Origin: Deltaproteobacteria bacterium
GTDB lineage: Bacteria > Desulfobacterota > Binatia > DP-6
DNA length: 23,765 nucleotides
Direction: 5' to 3'
Assembly (NCBI GenBank): GCA_005879205.1
Contig: VBLD01000041.1
Location: 6,133-29,897, forward strand
This document shows positions 15,882 through 23,416 of this stretch, in pieces (the first letter of the stretch is position 1; each line of letters starts with the position of its first letter). The position numbers and the translations under genes are program-made. The notes under the pieces are model-generated. The model worked only from the letters and a program-made list of their open reading frames with translations. It did no database searches and had not been told where the DNA came from.

Positions 15882-17180
15882 GTGCCGGACTACGGGGAGT
15901 TCCTGACGCTCGAGGAGCTCCGGGCAGAGGCGCGCGCCTTGGTGGCGGCCTTTCCCGGGCTCGCCCGGCTGGAGACGGTCGGCACCTCGGCCGAGGGACG
16001 CCCGATCGAGCTGCTGACCGTCGGGCACGGCCGGCGGCCGGCGCTGCTCGCCGGCGTGCCGCATCCCAACGAGCCGATCGGCACCCTCACCCTGAATTTC
16101 CTCTGCCGCCTCCTCTGCGAGGACGCCGAGCTGCGCGCTCGCCTCGACACGACGCTCTACGCCATCCCGGTCGCGGACCCCGACGGCTTCGTGCTGAACG
16201 AGGGATGGTTCAAGGGCGTCTTCTCGCCGCTCCGCTATGCGCTCAACTACTACCGGCCGCCACACCGCGAGCAGGTCGAGTGGAGCTTCCCGGTCGAGTA
16301 CAAGACGCTCCACTTCTCCACTCCGGCTCCGGAGACGGCTGTCCTGATGCGGGTCATGGAGCGGGTCCGGCCGTCCTTCTTCTACTCCCTCCACAACGCG
16401 GGCTTCTGCGGCGTCTACTTCTACGTCTCGCGCGACCGCCCGGAGCTCTATCCGAGCTTGCACCGCCTGGTCGCCGACCAGGGCCTGCCGCTCCACCGCG
16501 GCGAGCCCGAGGTCCCCTACCTGCGCACGCTCGCGCCGGCGGTCTACCGTCTCTTCGGGATCGACGAGGCGTACGACTACTACGCCGCGACGCTGGACGG
16601 AGATCCGGCGGCGCTCATCGAAGCCGGTACGAGCTCCGACGACTGGCTGCGACGCGTCGCCGACGCCTTCTCGCTCGTCTGCGAGCTGCCCTACTACACT
16701 GCCCCGGCGTTAGGGGATCTCGGCCCCGCAGGGTCGACGCGTCGCGAGGCCGTGCTCGCGGGCGTGGCACGCGCCGAAGCGATCCATGCCGAGTGCGCGA
16801 CGAGCTTCGGCCGGATCTCCGGCCGCGCGCCCGAGCATCGCCTCACACGCTCGGTCCGCGACTACCTCGCCAAGACGCCCCGCCGGCTCGCCGCCGAGCG
16901 CGAGCACACCGCGGCGGCGGAATACAGCCGAGAGGCAACGCGGGCCGAGGCGCTCGACGCCACCGTCTGCAAGCCCTTCTACCACGCGCTGTACCTCGGC
17001 GAGGTCTACCGTCTGGCCGGGATGGTGGGCGAGCCGGTACTCGCCGACGCGCTCGAGGCGCACCTCGGCGAGCTCACCGCTCGGCTCGAGCGCGAGAGCA
17101 GCCTCGTGGTACTTCCGCTCCGGCCGCTGGTCGCCGTGCAGGCAGGCGCCGGCCTCCTGGCCCTCGCCGCGGCCGACTGA
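15882..17180 (+). CDS. M14-family zinc carboxypeptidase-like protein
   Basis: M14 enzymes are zinc metallopeptidases or related amidohydrolases. In this 432-residue protein the family elements appear in order: YGEFLTLEELRAEARALVAAFPGLARLETVGTSAEGRPIELLTVG. The zinc ligands His61 and Glu64 lie in AGVPHPNEPIGTLTL, followed by ADPDGFVLN, the third zinc ligand His171 in YSLHNAGF, and the likely catalytic Glu268 in LVCELPYY. A long helical C-terminal region (about 290-432) is not typical of plain carboxypeptidases. No signal peptide is evident, so it is probably cytoplasmic. The start GTG at 15882 is the first standard start after the upstream stop and fits the domain edge; the ribosome binding site is weak. 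The substrate is unknown. It ends one base from the convergent pyrE. Confidence 0.82.
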   Translation: MPDYGEFLTLEELRAEARALVAAFPGLARLETVGTSAEGRPIELLTVGHGRRPALLAGVPHPNEPIGTLTLNFLCRLLCEDAELRARLDTTLYAIPVADPDGFVLNEGWFKGVFSPLRYALNYYRPPHREQVEWSFPVEYKTLHFSTPAPETAVLMRVMERVRPSFFYSLHNAGFCGVYFYVSRDRPELYPSLHRLVADQGLPLHRGEPEVPYLRTLAPAVYRLFGIDEAYDYYAATLDGDPAALIEAGTSSDDWLRRVADAFSLVCELPYYTAPALGDLGPAGSTRREAVLAGVARAEAIHAECATSFGRISGRAPEHRLTRSVRDYLAKTPRRLAAEREHTAAAEYSREATRAEALDATVCKPFYHALYLGEVYRLAGMVGEPVLADALEAHLGELTARLERESSLVVLPLRPLVAVQAGAGLLALAAAD

Positions 17181-17181
17181 C

Positions 17182-17766
17182 TCAGCGCTCGCGCGCGGCT
17201 TGCCAGGCGTGCTCGAGGTCGGTGCGCGTGAACAGGGCGTGGAAGCGCGCTCCCGCCGCGGCGAGCGCCTTCTCGACCCTGGCGCGCCCCCCATCTTCCT
17301 CCCGGTCCACGAGCGCGACGGCGGCGAGCACCTGGAGCCCCTCCTCGCCGCACTTCCGGACCGCGTCGATGAGCGCCCCGCCGCTGGTGATCACGTCCTC
17401 CACGACGACCACGCGATCCCCGGGCGTGACCGATCCCTCGAGCCAGCGCCGTGCGCCGTGCTGCTTGGCGGTCTTGCGCACGGAGAACCACGAGACCCGC
17501 CGCGCGGTGTCCGCGCTGTGGTAGGCCACCGCCGCGGCGATCGGATCCGCCCCCATCGTCGGTCCCCCGACCGCGACCGCCTCCGCCGGAATCAGGGCGT
17601 GGAGCAGCTCGCCGATCAGCGGCAGTGCGGCGTGATACGTCGTGGTGAGGGAGGCCTCGATGTAGTAGTCGCTCAGGCGGCCCGACGCCAGGAGGAACTG
17701 CTTCCCGGGCTCGCGCAGGTAGGAACGGCGGACGAGAATACCGAGGAGCTCGTCGCGCGGGCTCAC
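17182..17766 (-). CDS. pyrE: Orotate phosphoribosyltransferase
   Basis: PyrE joins orotate to PRPP to make OMP in pyrimidine synthesis. The 194-residue protein shows LLVRRSYLREPGKQFLLASGRLSDYYIEA-type N-terminal signatures (here LLGILVRRSYLREPGKQFLLASGRLSDYYIEA), GGPTMGADPIAAAVAY, the VRKTAKQHGARRWLEG loop, and the PRPP-binding motif VVVVEDVITSGGALIDAV, which has TSG where TTG is usual. Length is slightly short of E. coli PyrE but normal for bacteria. The start is GTG at 17766 (complement), overlapping the stop of the upstream membrane protein gene by four bases, so it is translationally coupled. Other phosphoribosyltransferases share the PRPP motif, but the RKxxKxHG loop favours PyrE. Confidence 0.9.
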   Translation of the reverse strand: MSPRDELLGILVRRSYLREPGKQFLLASGRLSDYYIEASLTTTYHAALPLIGELLHALIPAEAVAVGGPTMGADPIAAAVAYHSADTARRVSWFSVRKTAKQHGARRWLEGSVTPGDRVVVVEDVITSGGALIDAVRKCGEEGLQVLAAVALVDREEDGGRARVEKALAAAGARFHALFTRTDLEHAWQAARER

Positions 17767-18233
17767 GGCTCGCGTGGCCTCGCGGCCCGGAGCCCGGCCA
17801 CGAGCACCACGGCGATCGGCAGATCGACCAGGGGCACCACGAGGTACGGGAAGGCGTGCACGCCGCCGGCGAAGAGGAGCAGCCCGGTGCCGGACGAGGT
17901 GATCTTGGAGACCACGAGCGGATAGACCAGGGGACGCCGGCGGCGCACGTCGGCGGCCGCCAGGCCCGCACAGGCCGCGATCGTCGCCATGTTCGCGACC
18001 GCTAGCGTCAGCCAGAAGTTGGCGGCGACCGGTCCACCCGTCGGCGGCAGCGGCGCGAGCCCGAGCAGCAATCCGATCCGGTCGAGGTCGGCGACGGTCC
18101 CCTCGGGCCGGACGAAGAAGATGACCGCCCCGGCGGCGAAGATCGCGGCGAAGAAGCGCAGCCACGCGGCGAGCCGCCGCTCGGCGGTGGAGAGCGGGAC
18201 GACTTCGGGAGCTCGCGTCGCCAGGCGCGCCAT
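17763..18233 (-). CDS. Four-helix integral membrane protein of unknown function
   Basis: I do not recognise this 156-residue protein. It has four predicted membrane helices: WLRFFAAIFAAGAVIFFV (about 24-41), FWLTLAVANMATIAACAGLAAADV (about 72-95), PLVVSKITSSGTGLLLFAGGV (about 104-124) and FPYLVVPLVDLPIAVVLVAGL (about 127-147). A basic DVRRRRP loop lies between helices two and three. The N-terminus has a short Arg-rich segment consistent with cytoplasmic location. It starts at ATG 18233, one base after the stop of the dehydrogenase gene, and ends overlapping pyrE, so the three form one operon. Small four-helix proteins of this kind are common in Deltaproteobacterial genomes beside oxidoreductases; no role can be assigned. 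Confidence 0.82.
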   Translation of the reverse strand: MARLATRAPEVVPLSTAERRLAAWLRFFAAIFAAGAVIFFVRPEGTVADLDRIGLLLGLAPLPPTGGPVAANFWLTLAVANMATIAACAGLAAADVRRRRPLVYPLVVSKITSSGTGLLLFAGGVHAFPYLVVPLVDLPIAVVLVAGLRAARPREP

Positions 18234-18234
18234 G

Positions 18235-19182
18235 TCAGCCTCCGGCTTCGATCAGGATCTTCAGGACCCCGGGCTCCGCGGCGCGGGCGAAGGCCCCGAC
18301 CGCGTCGTCCAGCGGATACACCGCGTCGATCAGCGGCGCAACGGAGGTCCGACCACTGGCGAGGGCCGCGAGCGCGGGCGCGAACGGACCGCAGCGTGAG
18401 CCGACGACGGTCACCTCGTTGATGACCGCCGGCGCGAGGTCGAGACGATGCTCGCCGGCGACGGTGGTCTTGAGCACGATCGTGCCGCGCGGGCGGACGA
18501 GCGCGAGCGCGGCCGCGAGCCCTCCGGGCGACCCGGTCGCATCCACGACGAGATCGGCTCCCGGGACCCCGGCGCCTGTCGCGATGCCGAGGCGCTGCGC
18601 CAGCGGGAGCTTCTTCTCGTGATGGCCGACGAGGACGACGTCGGCGCCCGCTCCTGCCAGCGCCTGCGCCACGAGGAGCCCGAGCTTGCCGTCGCCCAGA
18701 ACCACCGCGCGGAGGCCGGGGCCGACCGGCACCTGCTCCAGCACCTCGCAGGCCGCCGCCAGCGGCTCGACGAACACCGCCGCCCGGTCGGGCACCGAGT
18801 CCGGGACGCGGTGCAGGTTGCGGGCGGGAAGGACGGTCAGCTCGGCGAACGCACCGTCGGCGCCGGCGATGCCGAGCACTCGCCGCGTCGGACAGTGGCG
18901 GCCAAGCCCTGCCCGGCACGTCGCGCACACGCCACAGGAGAAGTTGATCTCCCCGACCACCCGGGCGCCGACCAGATCGCTGTCGCCCGCGGCGACCACG
19001 CGTCCCACCCACTCGTGCCCCGGCGTGCCGCGAAAGCCGAGGTAGCCGCGCGTGATCTCGAGGTCGGTGCGACAGATGCCGGCCAGGTGAACGCGGACGA
19101 GGGCCTCGTCCGCGGCCGGCTCCGGCTCGGGCAGGTCGCGTGCGAGTGTCAGCCGGATGCCGTCCCAGCGGAGCGCTCGCAC
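18235..19182 (-). CDS. Zinc-dependent alcohol dehydrogenase family protein (MDR superfamily)
   Basis: This is a medium-chain NAD(P)-dependent dehydrogenase. In the 315-residue protein the catalytic zinc ligands are Cys37 (GICRTDLE) and His56-Glu57 (GHEWVG). The structural zinc is held by Cys83, 86, 89 and 97 (CGVCATCRAGLGRHC). The Rossmann motif VVLGDGKLGLLVAQ follows, with DATGSPGGLAAAL and LVRPRGTIVLKTTV after it. Glu118-region signature AVFVEPLAAACEVLEQV is also present. Length is a little short, the loss being mostly in the cofactor domain. The start is GTG at 19182 (complement). The substrate (alcohol, polyol or sugar) cannot be predicted. Confidence 0.9.
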   Translation of the reverse strand: MRALRWDGIRLTLARDLPEPEPAADEALVRVHLAGICRTDLEITRGYLGFRGTPGHEWVGRVVAAGDSDLVGARVVGEINFSCGVCATCRAGLGRHCPTRRVLGIAGADGAFAELTVLPARNLHRVPDSVPDRAAVFVEPLAAACEVLEQVPVGPGLRAVVLGDGKLGLLVAQALAGAGADVVLVGHHEKKLPLAQRLGIATGAGVPGADLVVDATGSPGGLAAALALVRPRGTIVLKTTVAGEHRLDLAPAVINEVTVVGSRCGPFAPALAALASGRTSVAPLIDAVYPLDDAVGAFARAAEPGVLKILIEAGG

Positions 19183-19191
19183 GCGCGAGCC

Positions 19192-19849
19192 TCACTTCCG
19201 GTGAGCGGTCTGGACCGTGCTCCGGGGAACGGTCCGAGCTGCGGTGGCCATCCCGTCGATCGCTGCCTCGGCGCGGTCGGCCGCATGCTCGGCCTCGGCC
19301 GCCGCCGCCTCGAGACGCCCGGCGGCCGCTTCCGCCCGTTGCGCTGCCTCTTCGGCGCGCTCGGCCGGGCCGGCACTCGCCGATAGCTCGTGCGCCGACG
19401 CGGGGGCGGGAGCGGCACTCGACGTAGCGGCCGACGAACCGCCCTCAGGGGCGGGGACCGCCGGCACGGGCCGGTTTCCGCTCGCCGGGCGGTGCCGGGC
19501 GCGCTTCGACAGCGCCGCGACCTCGGCGTCGCTCAGCGGTCGCTCGTAGCGCTCGAGGTGAACGGTCGGTCGCCCGAGAATCCACGCGCGCGCGAACCCG
19601 ATCTCCTTTCGCGTGCCGAGGTAGTAGAGGGTCACCTCGTGATCGTCCCACGGCGGCCGGTCGGCGAGGGCTCTCGGCGACGTCCGGCTTGCCGTTGCGC
19701 GCCACGTATGCGGCGAGCGCCCGGTTGCGTGCCATCTCCACTTCGAGCTGATCGTCGTCGATGTCGTGCTCGCCGCGCGCCAGCCCGACCCGAGCCCCCC
19801 CCAGCACCACAGCCCATACCACCACCATCACCGCCACACCACGTCGCAT
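19192..19849 (-). pseudogene. Secreted protein of unknown function with Ala-rich helical tail, single-base frameshift
   Basis: I do not recognise this protein beyond its general form. From ATG 19849 (GGAGGAGG just upstream) it reads MRRGVAVMVVVWAVVLGGARVGLARG, a signal peptide with a likely cleavage after GLA, then EHDIDDDQLEVEMARNRALAAYVARNGKPDVAES. Here the frame breaks. One fewer C in the CCC run near 19670 restores LADRPPWDDHEVTLYYLGTRKEIGFARAWILGRPTVHLERYERPLSDAEVAAL, a compact mixed domain. A Pro/Ala linker and a long Ala/Glu helix (AERAEEAAQRAEAAAGRLEAAAAEAEHAADRAEAAIDGM) complete it. The span is 3n+1 bases, giving 218 residues once corrected. It is probably periplasmic, transcribed divergently from the CorC-type gene. 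The frame break may be a sequencing or assembly error. Confidence 0.72.
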
Positions 19850-19860
19850 GCGTCCTCCTC

Positions 19861-19880
19861 CGGCGGTGTTCGCACCGCCG
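19861..19880 (-). promoter_or_regulatory. Strong 5'-UTR hairpin next to the ribosome binding site
   Basis: An 8-bp perfect stem (CGGCGGTG with CACCGCCG) closes a four-base loop (TTCG on the plus strand, CGAA in the minus-strand transcript). It touches the GGAGGAGG ribosome binding site of the minus-strand secreted-protein gene and lies between that site and the promoter. It could control translation or stabilise the 5' end. No U run follows in either direction, so it is not a clear terminator. Confidence 0.45.
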
Positions 19881-19902
19881 CTCGAAACGGGCAATACACC
19901 CG

Positions 19903-19931
19903 AAAATACACCGGTCGACTCTGGGTGTCAT
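19903..19931 (-). promoter_or_regulatory. Sigma-70-type promoter of the secreted-protein gene and downstream operon
   Basis: Read on the minus strand, ATGACA (19931-19926, five of six to the -35) and TATTTT (19908-19903, four of six to the -10) are spaced 17 bases apart. Transcription would start near 19896, giving a leader of about 45 bases that contains the 19861-19880 hairpin. Two direct copies of AATACACC (19893-19900 and 19905-19912) overlap the -10 and could bind a regulator. Confidence 0.5.
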
Positions 19932-19940
19932 GCAACGGGC

Positions 19941-19970
19941 TTGCCTCCCCCGGCGACGTTCCTCTAGCAT
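19941..19970 (+). promoter_or_regulatory. Possible promoter of the CorC-type gene
   Basis: TTGCCT (19941-19946) and TAGCAT (19965-19970) are spaced 18 bases apart, each with four of six consensus matches. They lie 25 bases before the ATG at 19995, inside the divergent intergenic region. A GAGGGG ribosome binding site at 19976-19981 fits the resulting short leader. Support is modest. Confidence 0.35.
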
Positions 19971-19994
19971 TTCACGAGGGGTCCCCCTTCCCGA

Positions 19995-21329
19995 ATGCCA
20001 TCTGACGCGGTTCTCGTCCTCGTCGCCCTCGGGCTCGTGCTCCTGAACGCTTTCTTCGTTGCCGCAGAGTTCGCCATGGTGCGCGTGCGGACGACGCGCG
20101 TTGCGGAGCTCACGCTGGCCGGCGACTGGCGCGCCAAGGCCGTGGAGGCCGCGCAGCGACGCCTCGACGCCTTTCTCTCGGCCACCCAGCTCGGCGTGAC
20201 GCTCACCAGCCTCGGCCTCGGCTGGATCGGCGAGCCCGCCTTCCAGCACCTCCTGGAGCCGGCGTTTGCGGCGCTCGGTATCACCTCCGAGCGCGTCATC
20301 GAGAACACGTCGATCACCGTGGCCTTTGCGCTCATCACGTTCCTGCACATCGTGCTCGGCGAGCTGGTCCCGAAGTCCTACACCATCCGGCGCACCGAGC
20401 GGGTGGCGCTCTGGGTGGCCCTGCCGATCAGCACCTTCCAGGTCGTCTTCGCTCCCGCCCTCTGGCTCCTCGGGCGTACCGCGGCGGCCACCCTCCGGCT
20501 GCTCGGCGTGACGGCGGAGACGAGCGGCGACCTCGCGCACTCGGAGGAGGAGCTCCGCATGGTGCTCGCCGAGTCGCACCGGGTGGGCACGCTCTCGGGG
20601 CAGAAGCGGGAGCTCCTCGAGAACGTCATCGACTACACCGAGCGCACCGCGCGCCACGTCATGATCCCGCGGGCCGACATCGCCTACGTGTCGCTCGCCC
20701 AGCCGCTCGAAGAGAACCTCGCGGTCATCACCCGGACGGCGCACACGCGCTTCCCCCTGGCGAGCACCGACATCGACCACGTCGTCGGCATGGTGCACGT
20801 GAAGGACCTCTTCCAGCGCCGCTCCGAGCTGCGCTCGTCGGAGGATCTCGCGGCCCTCAAGCGTCCCATCCTGTTCGTCCCGGAGAGCCGGCCGCTCGAC
20901 GCCCTCCAGCGGGATTTCCAGGACGGCCGCACCCACATGGCGATCGTGATCGACGAGTACGGTGGCACCTCGGGTCTGGTGACGCTCGAGGACGTGATCG
21001 AGGAGCTCATCGGCGACATCCAGGACGAGTTCGACCGCGAGCCGCCGCAGGTCGAGCAGACGGCACAGGGCTTCGTGTTCGACGGTTTGACGCCGATCGA
21101 CGCCGCCGCCGAGCGCCTCCAGCTCGACCTGCCCCACCCGGGCGACGTCAGCACGCTCGCCGGCCTGGTGACGGCGCGCATCGGGCGCATTCCGCGCCGG
21201 GGTGACACGGTCGCGCTTCCGGGATACGAGCTGCGAGTGATGGAGATGAAAGGACGGCGGGTCGGCAAGGTGCTCGCGGTGGCGGTACCCGAAACGGAGG
21301 CCGACGCGGCCGCCGAGCGCGGCTCCTGA
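19995..21329 (+). CDS. HlyC/CorC (CNNM) family transporter with CBS domains
   Basis: Proteins of this family (CorC, YfjD, TlyC/HlyC relatives) are membrane proteins implicated in magnesium or other cation export. In the 444-residue protein the DUF21/CNNM membrane domain spans residues 1-190 (VLVALGLVLLNAFFVAAEFAMVRVRTTRV..., ATQLGVTLTSLGLGWIGEP, VAFALITFLHIVLGELVPKSYTIRR). Two CBS domains follow (about 205-330: VMIPRADIAYVSL..., MAIVIDEYGGTSGLVTLEDVIEELIGDIQDEFD), and then a C-terminal CorC/HlyC domain (FVFDGLTPIDAAAERLQLDLP...TLAGLVTARIGRIPRRGDTVALPGYELRVMEMKGRRV). Motifs and length are complete. ATG at 19995 begins just before the first membrane helix. Confidence 0.95.
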   Translation: MPSDAVLVLVALGLVLLNAFFVAAEFAMVRVRTTRVAELTLAGDWRAKAVEAAQRRLDAFLSATQLGVTLTSLGLGWIGEPAFQHLLEPAFAALGITSERVIENTSITVAFALITFLHIVLGELVPKSYTIRRTERVALWVALPISTFQVVFAPALWLLGRTAAATLRLLGVTAETSGDLAHSEEELRMVLAESHRVGTLSGQKRELLENVIDYTERTARHVMIPRADIAYVSLAQPLEENLAVITRTAHTRFPLASTDIDHVVGMVHVKDLFQRRSELRSSEDLAALKRPILFVPESRPLDALQRDFQDGRTHMAIVIDEYGGTSGLVTLEDVIEELIGDIQDEFDREPPQVEQTAQGFVFDGLTPIDAAAERLQLDLPHPGDVSTLAGLVTARIGRIPRRGDTVALPGYELRVMEMKGRRVGKVLAVAVPETEADAAAERGS

Positions 21330-21343
21330 CCCATCAGATCCGC

Positions 21344-21371
21344 TTGACAACTTGGCGCCGCCGTTTAGACA
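21344..21371 (+). promoter_or_regulatory. Promoter of the XRE regulator gene
   Basis: A perfect -35 TTGACA at 21344-21349 is followed by TAGACA at 21366-21371 with 16-bp spacing (three of six to TATAAT). The start site would fall near 21378, which makes the TTG at 21352 impossible as a start and supports GTG at 21403. A GGCGCC hexamer occurs at 21354-21359 and again at 21375-21380, flanking the -10. Confidence 0.55.
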
Positions 21372-21402
21372 TGAGGCGCCCCACGCGGAAGGACGGTCTC
21401 AC

Positions 21403-21966
21403 GTGCACGCCGATCACCCGAGCGGCATCCTCCAGCTGAACGCCAAGCCCGCCCGGCGCCGGTCAACGGGCGGCGGCCCTGCCGGCACGGCTAGGTGGAC
21501 GCAGAAGCCGGGACCGAGCATCGACTGGCCGAACTGGATGCGCGAGCTCGGCACCCGCATCCGTCGCGTCCGCGAATTCGTCGGTCTCTCGCAGGAGCAG
21601 CTCGCCCGGCTCGCCGGGGTCAGCCAGGGGGCCGTCAGCCGGCTCGAGGCTGGCCGCGGACTCGCCACACCGCTCCTCGTGCTGTTGAAGATCCACGTGC
21701 CGCTCTTGCGGGCGGTTCGAGGGCTCGATCCGTCCATCCTGAACGATGAGCTCCGTCGCATGCTCGACGAGACGCGGAACGTCTCGCCGCCGGTCGGGGA
21801 CATGGGCTACGAGATGCTGCCGCTCACCCGCGATCCCGCGCTCGAAGACCTGATCCGCCGCTACCACGAGCTGCCCGAGCGGCAGCGGCGGACGTTCCTG
21901 TCGGTTATGAGCGCCACGGCCTCCTCCCTGGCGGGCGTCCTGCCGCCCGCCAAGGGCAAGACGTGA
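21403..21966 (+). CDS. XRE-family helix-turn-helix transcriptional regulator
   Basis: This is a Cro/CI-type DNA-binding protein. Starting at GTG 21403 (GGAAGGA nine bases upstream, downstream of a TTGACA promoter) the product has 187 residues. A flexible basic N-terminus (1-45) precedes the HTH domain at about residues 49-86: LGTRIRRVREFVGLSQEQLARLAGVSQGAVSRLEAGRG. A helical segment KIHVPLLRAVRGLDPSILNDELRRMLDE and a second helical part, LEDLIRRYHELPERQRRTFLSVMSATASSL, follow. No sensor domain is recognisable. It lies between the CorC-type gene and the MaoC gene, 34 bases before the latter, so it may control the MaoC gene; that is inference. Confidence 0.9.
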   Translation: MHADHPSGILQLNAKPARRRSTGGGPAGTARWTQKPGPSIDWPNWMRELGTRIRRVREFVGLSQEQLARLAGVSQGAVSRLEAGRGLATPLLVLLKIHVPLLRAVRGLDPSILNDELRRMLDETRNVSPPVGDMGYEMLPLTRDPALEDLIRRYHELPERQRRTFLSVMSATASSLAGVLPPAKGKT

Positions 21967-22000
21967 CGTCGCCCACGCCCGACGGCTAGCTAGGGACGGC

Positions 22001-23059
22001 ATGGCGGTGGTCCGCAAGCAGCACGGTCATTTTCTCGACGACTTCCGTCCAGGCCAGCTCTTTCGTCACAAGTGCGGGAAGACCGTCACCGAGGGTCTGT
22101 TTGCGGTCTTCACCGACTTCTCGATGACCACCAATCCGCTCTCCAAGAACGCGCGCTACGCCAGGGCGTACGGGTTCCGCGGCATCGTCGTTCCTCCCGG
22201 GCTGGTGATGGCGGTCGTCTTCAGCCAAAGCGTCGAGGATGTCTCCGAGAATGCACGCGCGAACCTCGAGTACATCGACATGCGCTTCGGCGTCCCGGTC
22301 TACCTGGGTGACACGCTCGAGGCCGAGACGACGGTGCTCGGCGTCAAGGCGTCCACCCGGGATCCGAGCCTCGGCGTGGTCCACGTGCAGACGACGGGGC
22401 GCAACCAGGACGGCGAGGTGGTGCTGACGTTCCAGCGCAAGGTCCAGGTCTGGAAGCGCGACCCGCAGGCGACGGTTGCCGACGGGGAGGTCCCACCGCG
22501 CGAGATTCCGACCTCCCTCGGCCTGCCCGGCTACGACCGCGGCCGGCCCTATCGCGAGCTCGCGCACCTCTCGAGCCCCGACACCTACTTCGAGAACTTC
22601 CGGCCCGGTGACGTCCTCGAGCATTCGCGCGGCCGCGTGGTCACCACGGATCACATTCTCCTGACCGGCATGCTCGACAACACCTCCCAGGTCCACTGCA
22701 ACCAGTGGATGATCGACCAGCAGCCCGAGCGCTACGTGGGCGGCCAGCTGATCGTCTTCGGTGGCATCCCGTTCAATCTCTGCCTCGGGATCTCGTCGGC
22801 CGACGTGGCGGACAATGCGCTCGCCGACCTGCGCTATGCGACCGGCCGCCATACGGCGCCGGTGTTCGCGGGCGACACGGTGTTCGCCTCGACCGAGATC
22901 CGCGCCGCGCGCGACCTGCCGGGCCGTCCGGATCTCGGCGTGCTCGACACCGTGCTCCGCGGTCACAAGTTCGGCCCCAAGGGCACGAGCGCGGAGAAGG
23001 TCGACATCTTCTACCTCGAGCGCGAGCTCGTGGTGAAGCGCCGCAGCCACTACGCCTGA
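22001..23059 (+). CDS. MaoC-family double-hotdog hydratase, mesaconyl-CoA hydratase-like
   Basis: MaoC dehydratases (R-hydratases) add or remove water on enoyl-CoAs. The 352-residue protein contains two hotdog halves. The first is FLDDFRPGQLFRHKCGKTVTEGLFAVFTDFSMTTNPL...ARANLEYIDMRFGVPVYLGDTLEAETTVLGVKAS...GRNQDGEVVLTFQRKVQVWKRD. The second is YFENFRPGDVLEHSRGRVVTTDHILLTGMLDNTSQVHCNQ...NALADLRYATGRHTAPVFAGDTVFASTEI. The tandem layout, length and motifs such as GRNQxGEVVL resemble mesaconyl-C1-CoA (beta-methylmalyl-CoA) hydratases, the Mch type of the ethylmalonyl-CoA pathway. Substrate assignment is inference from memory of that family. The stop overlaps the EVE-protein ATG by one base. Confidence 0.87.
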   Translation: MAVVRKQHGHFLDDFRPGQLFRHKCGKTVTEGLFAVFTDFSMTTNPLSKNARYARAYGFRGIVVPPGLVMAVVFSQSVEDVSENARANLEYIDMRFGVPVYLGDTLEAETTVLGVKASTRDPSLGVVHVQTTGRNQDGEVVLTFQRKVQVWKRDPQATVADGEVPPREIPTSLGLPGYDRGRPYRELAHLSSPDTYFENFRPGDVLEHSRGRVVTTDHILLTGMLDNTSQVHCNQWMIDQQPERYVGGQLIVFGGIPFNLCLGISSADVADNALADLRYATGRHTAPVFAGDTVFASTEIRAARDLPGRPDLGVLDTVLRGHKFGPKGTSAEKVDIFYLERELVVKRRSHYA

Positions 23060-23416
23060 TGCCGAATCGCTGGCTGCTCAAGACGGAGCCGGGAACGTAC
23101 TCCTGGGCCGATCTCGCGCGCGACGGGCGCACGGTCTGGGACGGCGTCAAGAACCCCCTCGCGCTGAAGCACCTGCGGGCGATGGCGAAGGGCGACGAGG
23201 CGCTCATCTATCATTCGGGTTCGGAGAAGGCCGCGGTCGGCGTGGCGCGTGTCGCGGGCGCGCCGTACGTCGACCCGAAGAAAGCCCGCCCGGTTGGCCG
23301 ACATGCGCGCCAACCCGAAGCTCGCAGGCTTCGATCTCCTGCGGCTCCCGCGTCTCTCCGTCATGCCGGTCCCGGCCGTGGTGTGGGCCGAGATCCTTCG
23401 CATGGCGGCCGCGTAA
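23059..23416 (+). pseudogene. EVE-domain protein, internal deletion with frameshift
   Basis: EVE domains bind modified bases in RNA or DNA, and single-domain EVE proteins are widespread. From ATG 23059: MPNRWLLKTEPGTYSWADLARDGRTVWDGVKNPLALKHLRAMAKGDEALIYHSGSEKAAVGVARVAGAPYVDPKKARPV, the normal first half. The rest continues in another frame as RLADMRANPKLAGFDLLRLPRLSVMPVPAVVWAEILRMAAA to TAA at 23416. Comparison with the family suggests that about 15-20 residues around the central strand (usually VVVDLxxVRxLxRPVxLAxI) are missing, so the lesion is a short deletion out of frame, not one base. It is coupled to the MaoC gene by a one-base overlap. Real decay and assembly error are both possible. 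Confidence 0.82.

Noticed and set aside
15940..15960. CTTTCCCGGGCTCG and similar TTCCCGGG words as further parS sites
   Set aside because: They lack the right-hand GAAAC arm, so there is no palindrome beyond the six-base core.
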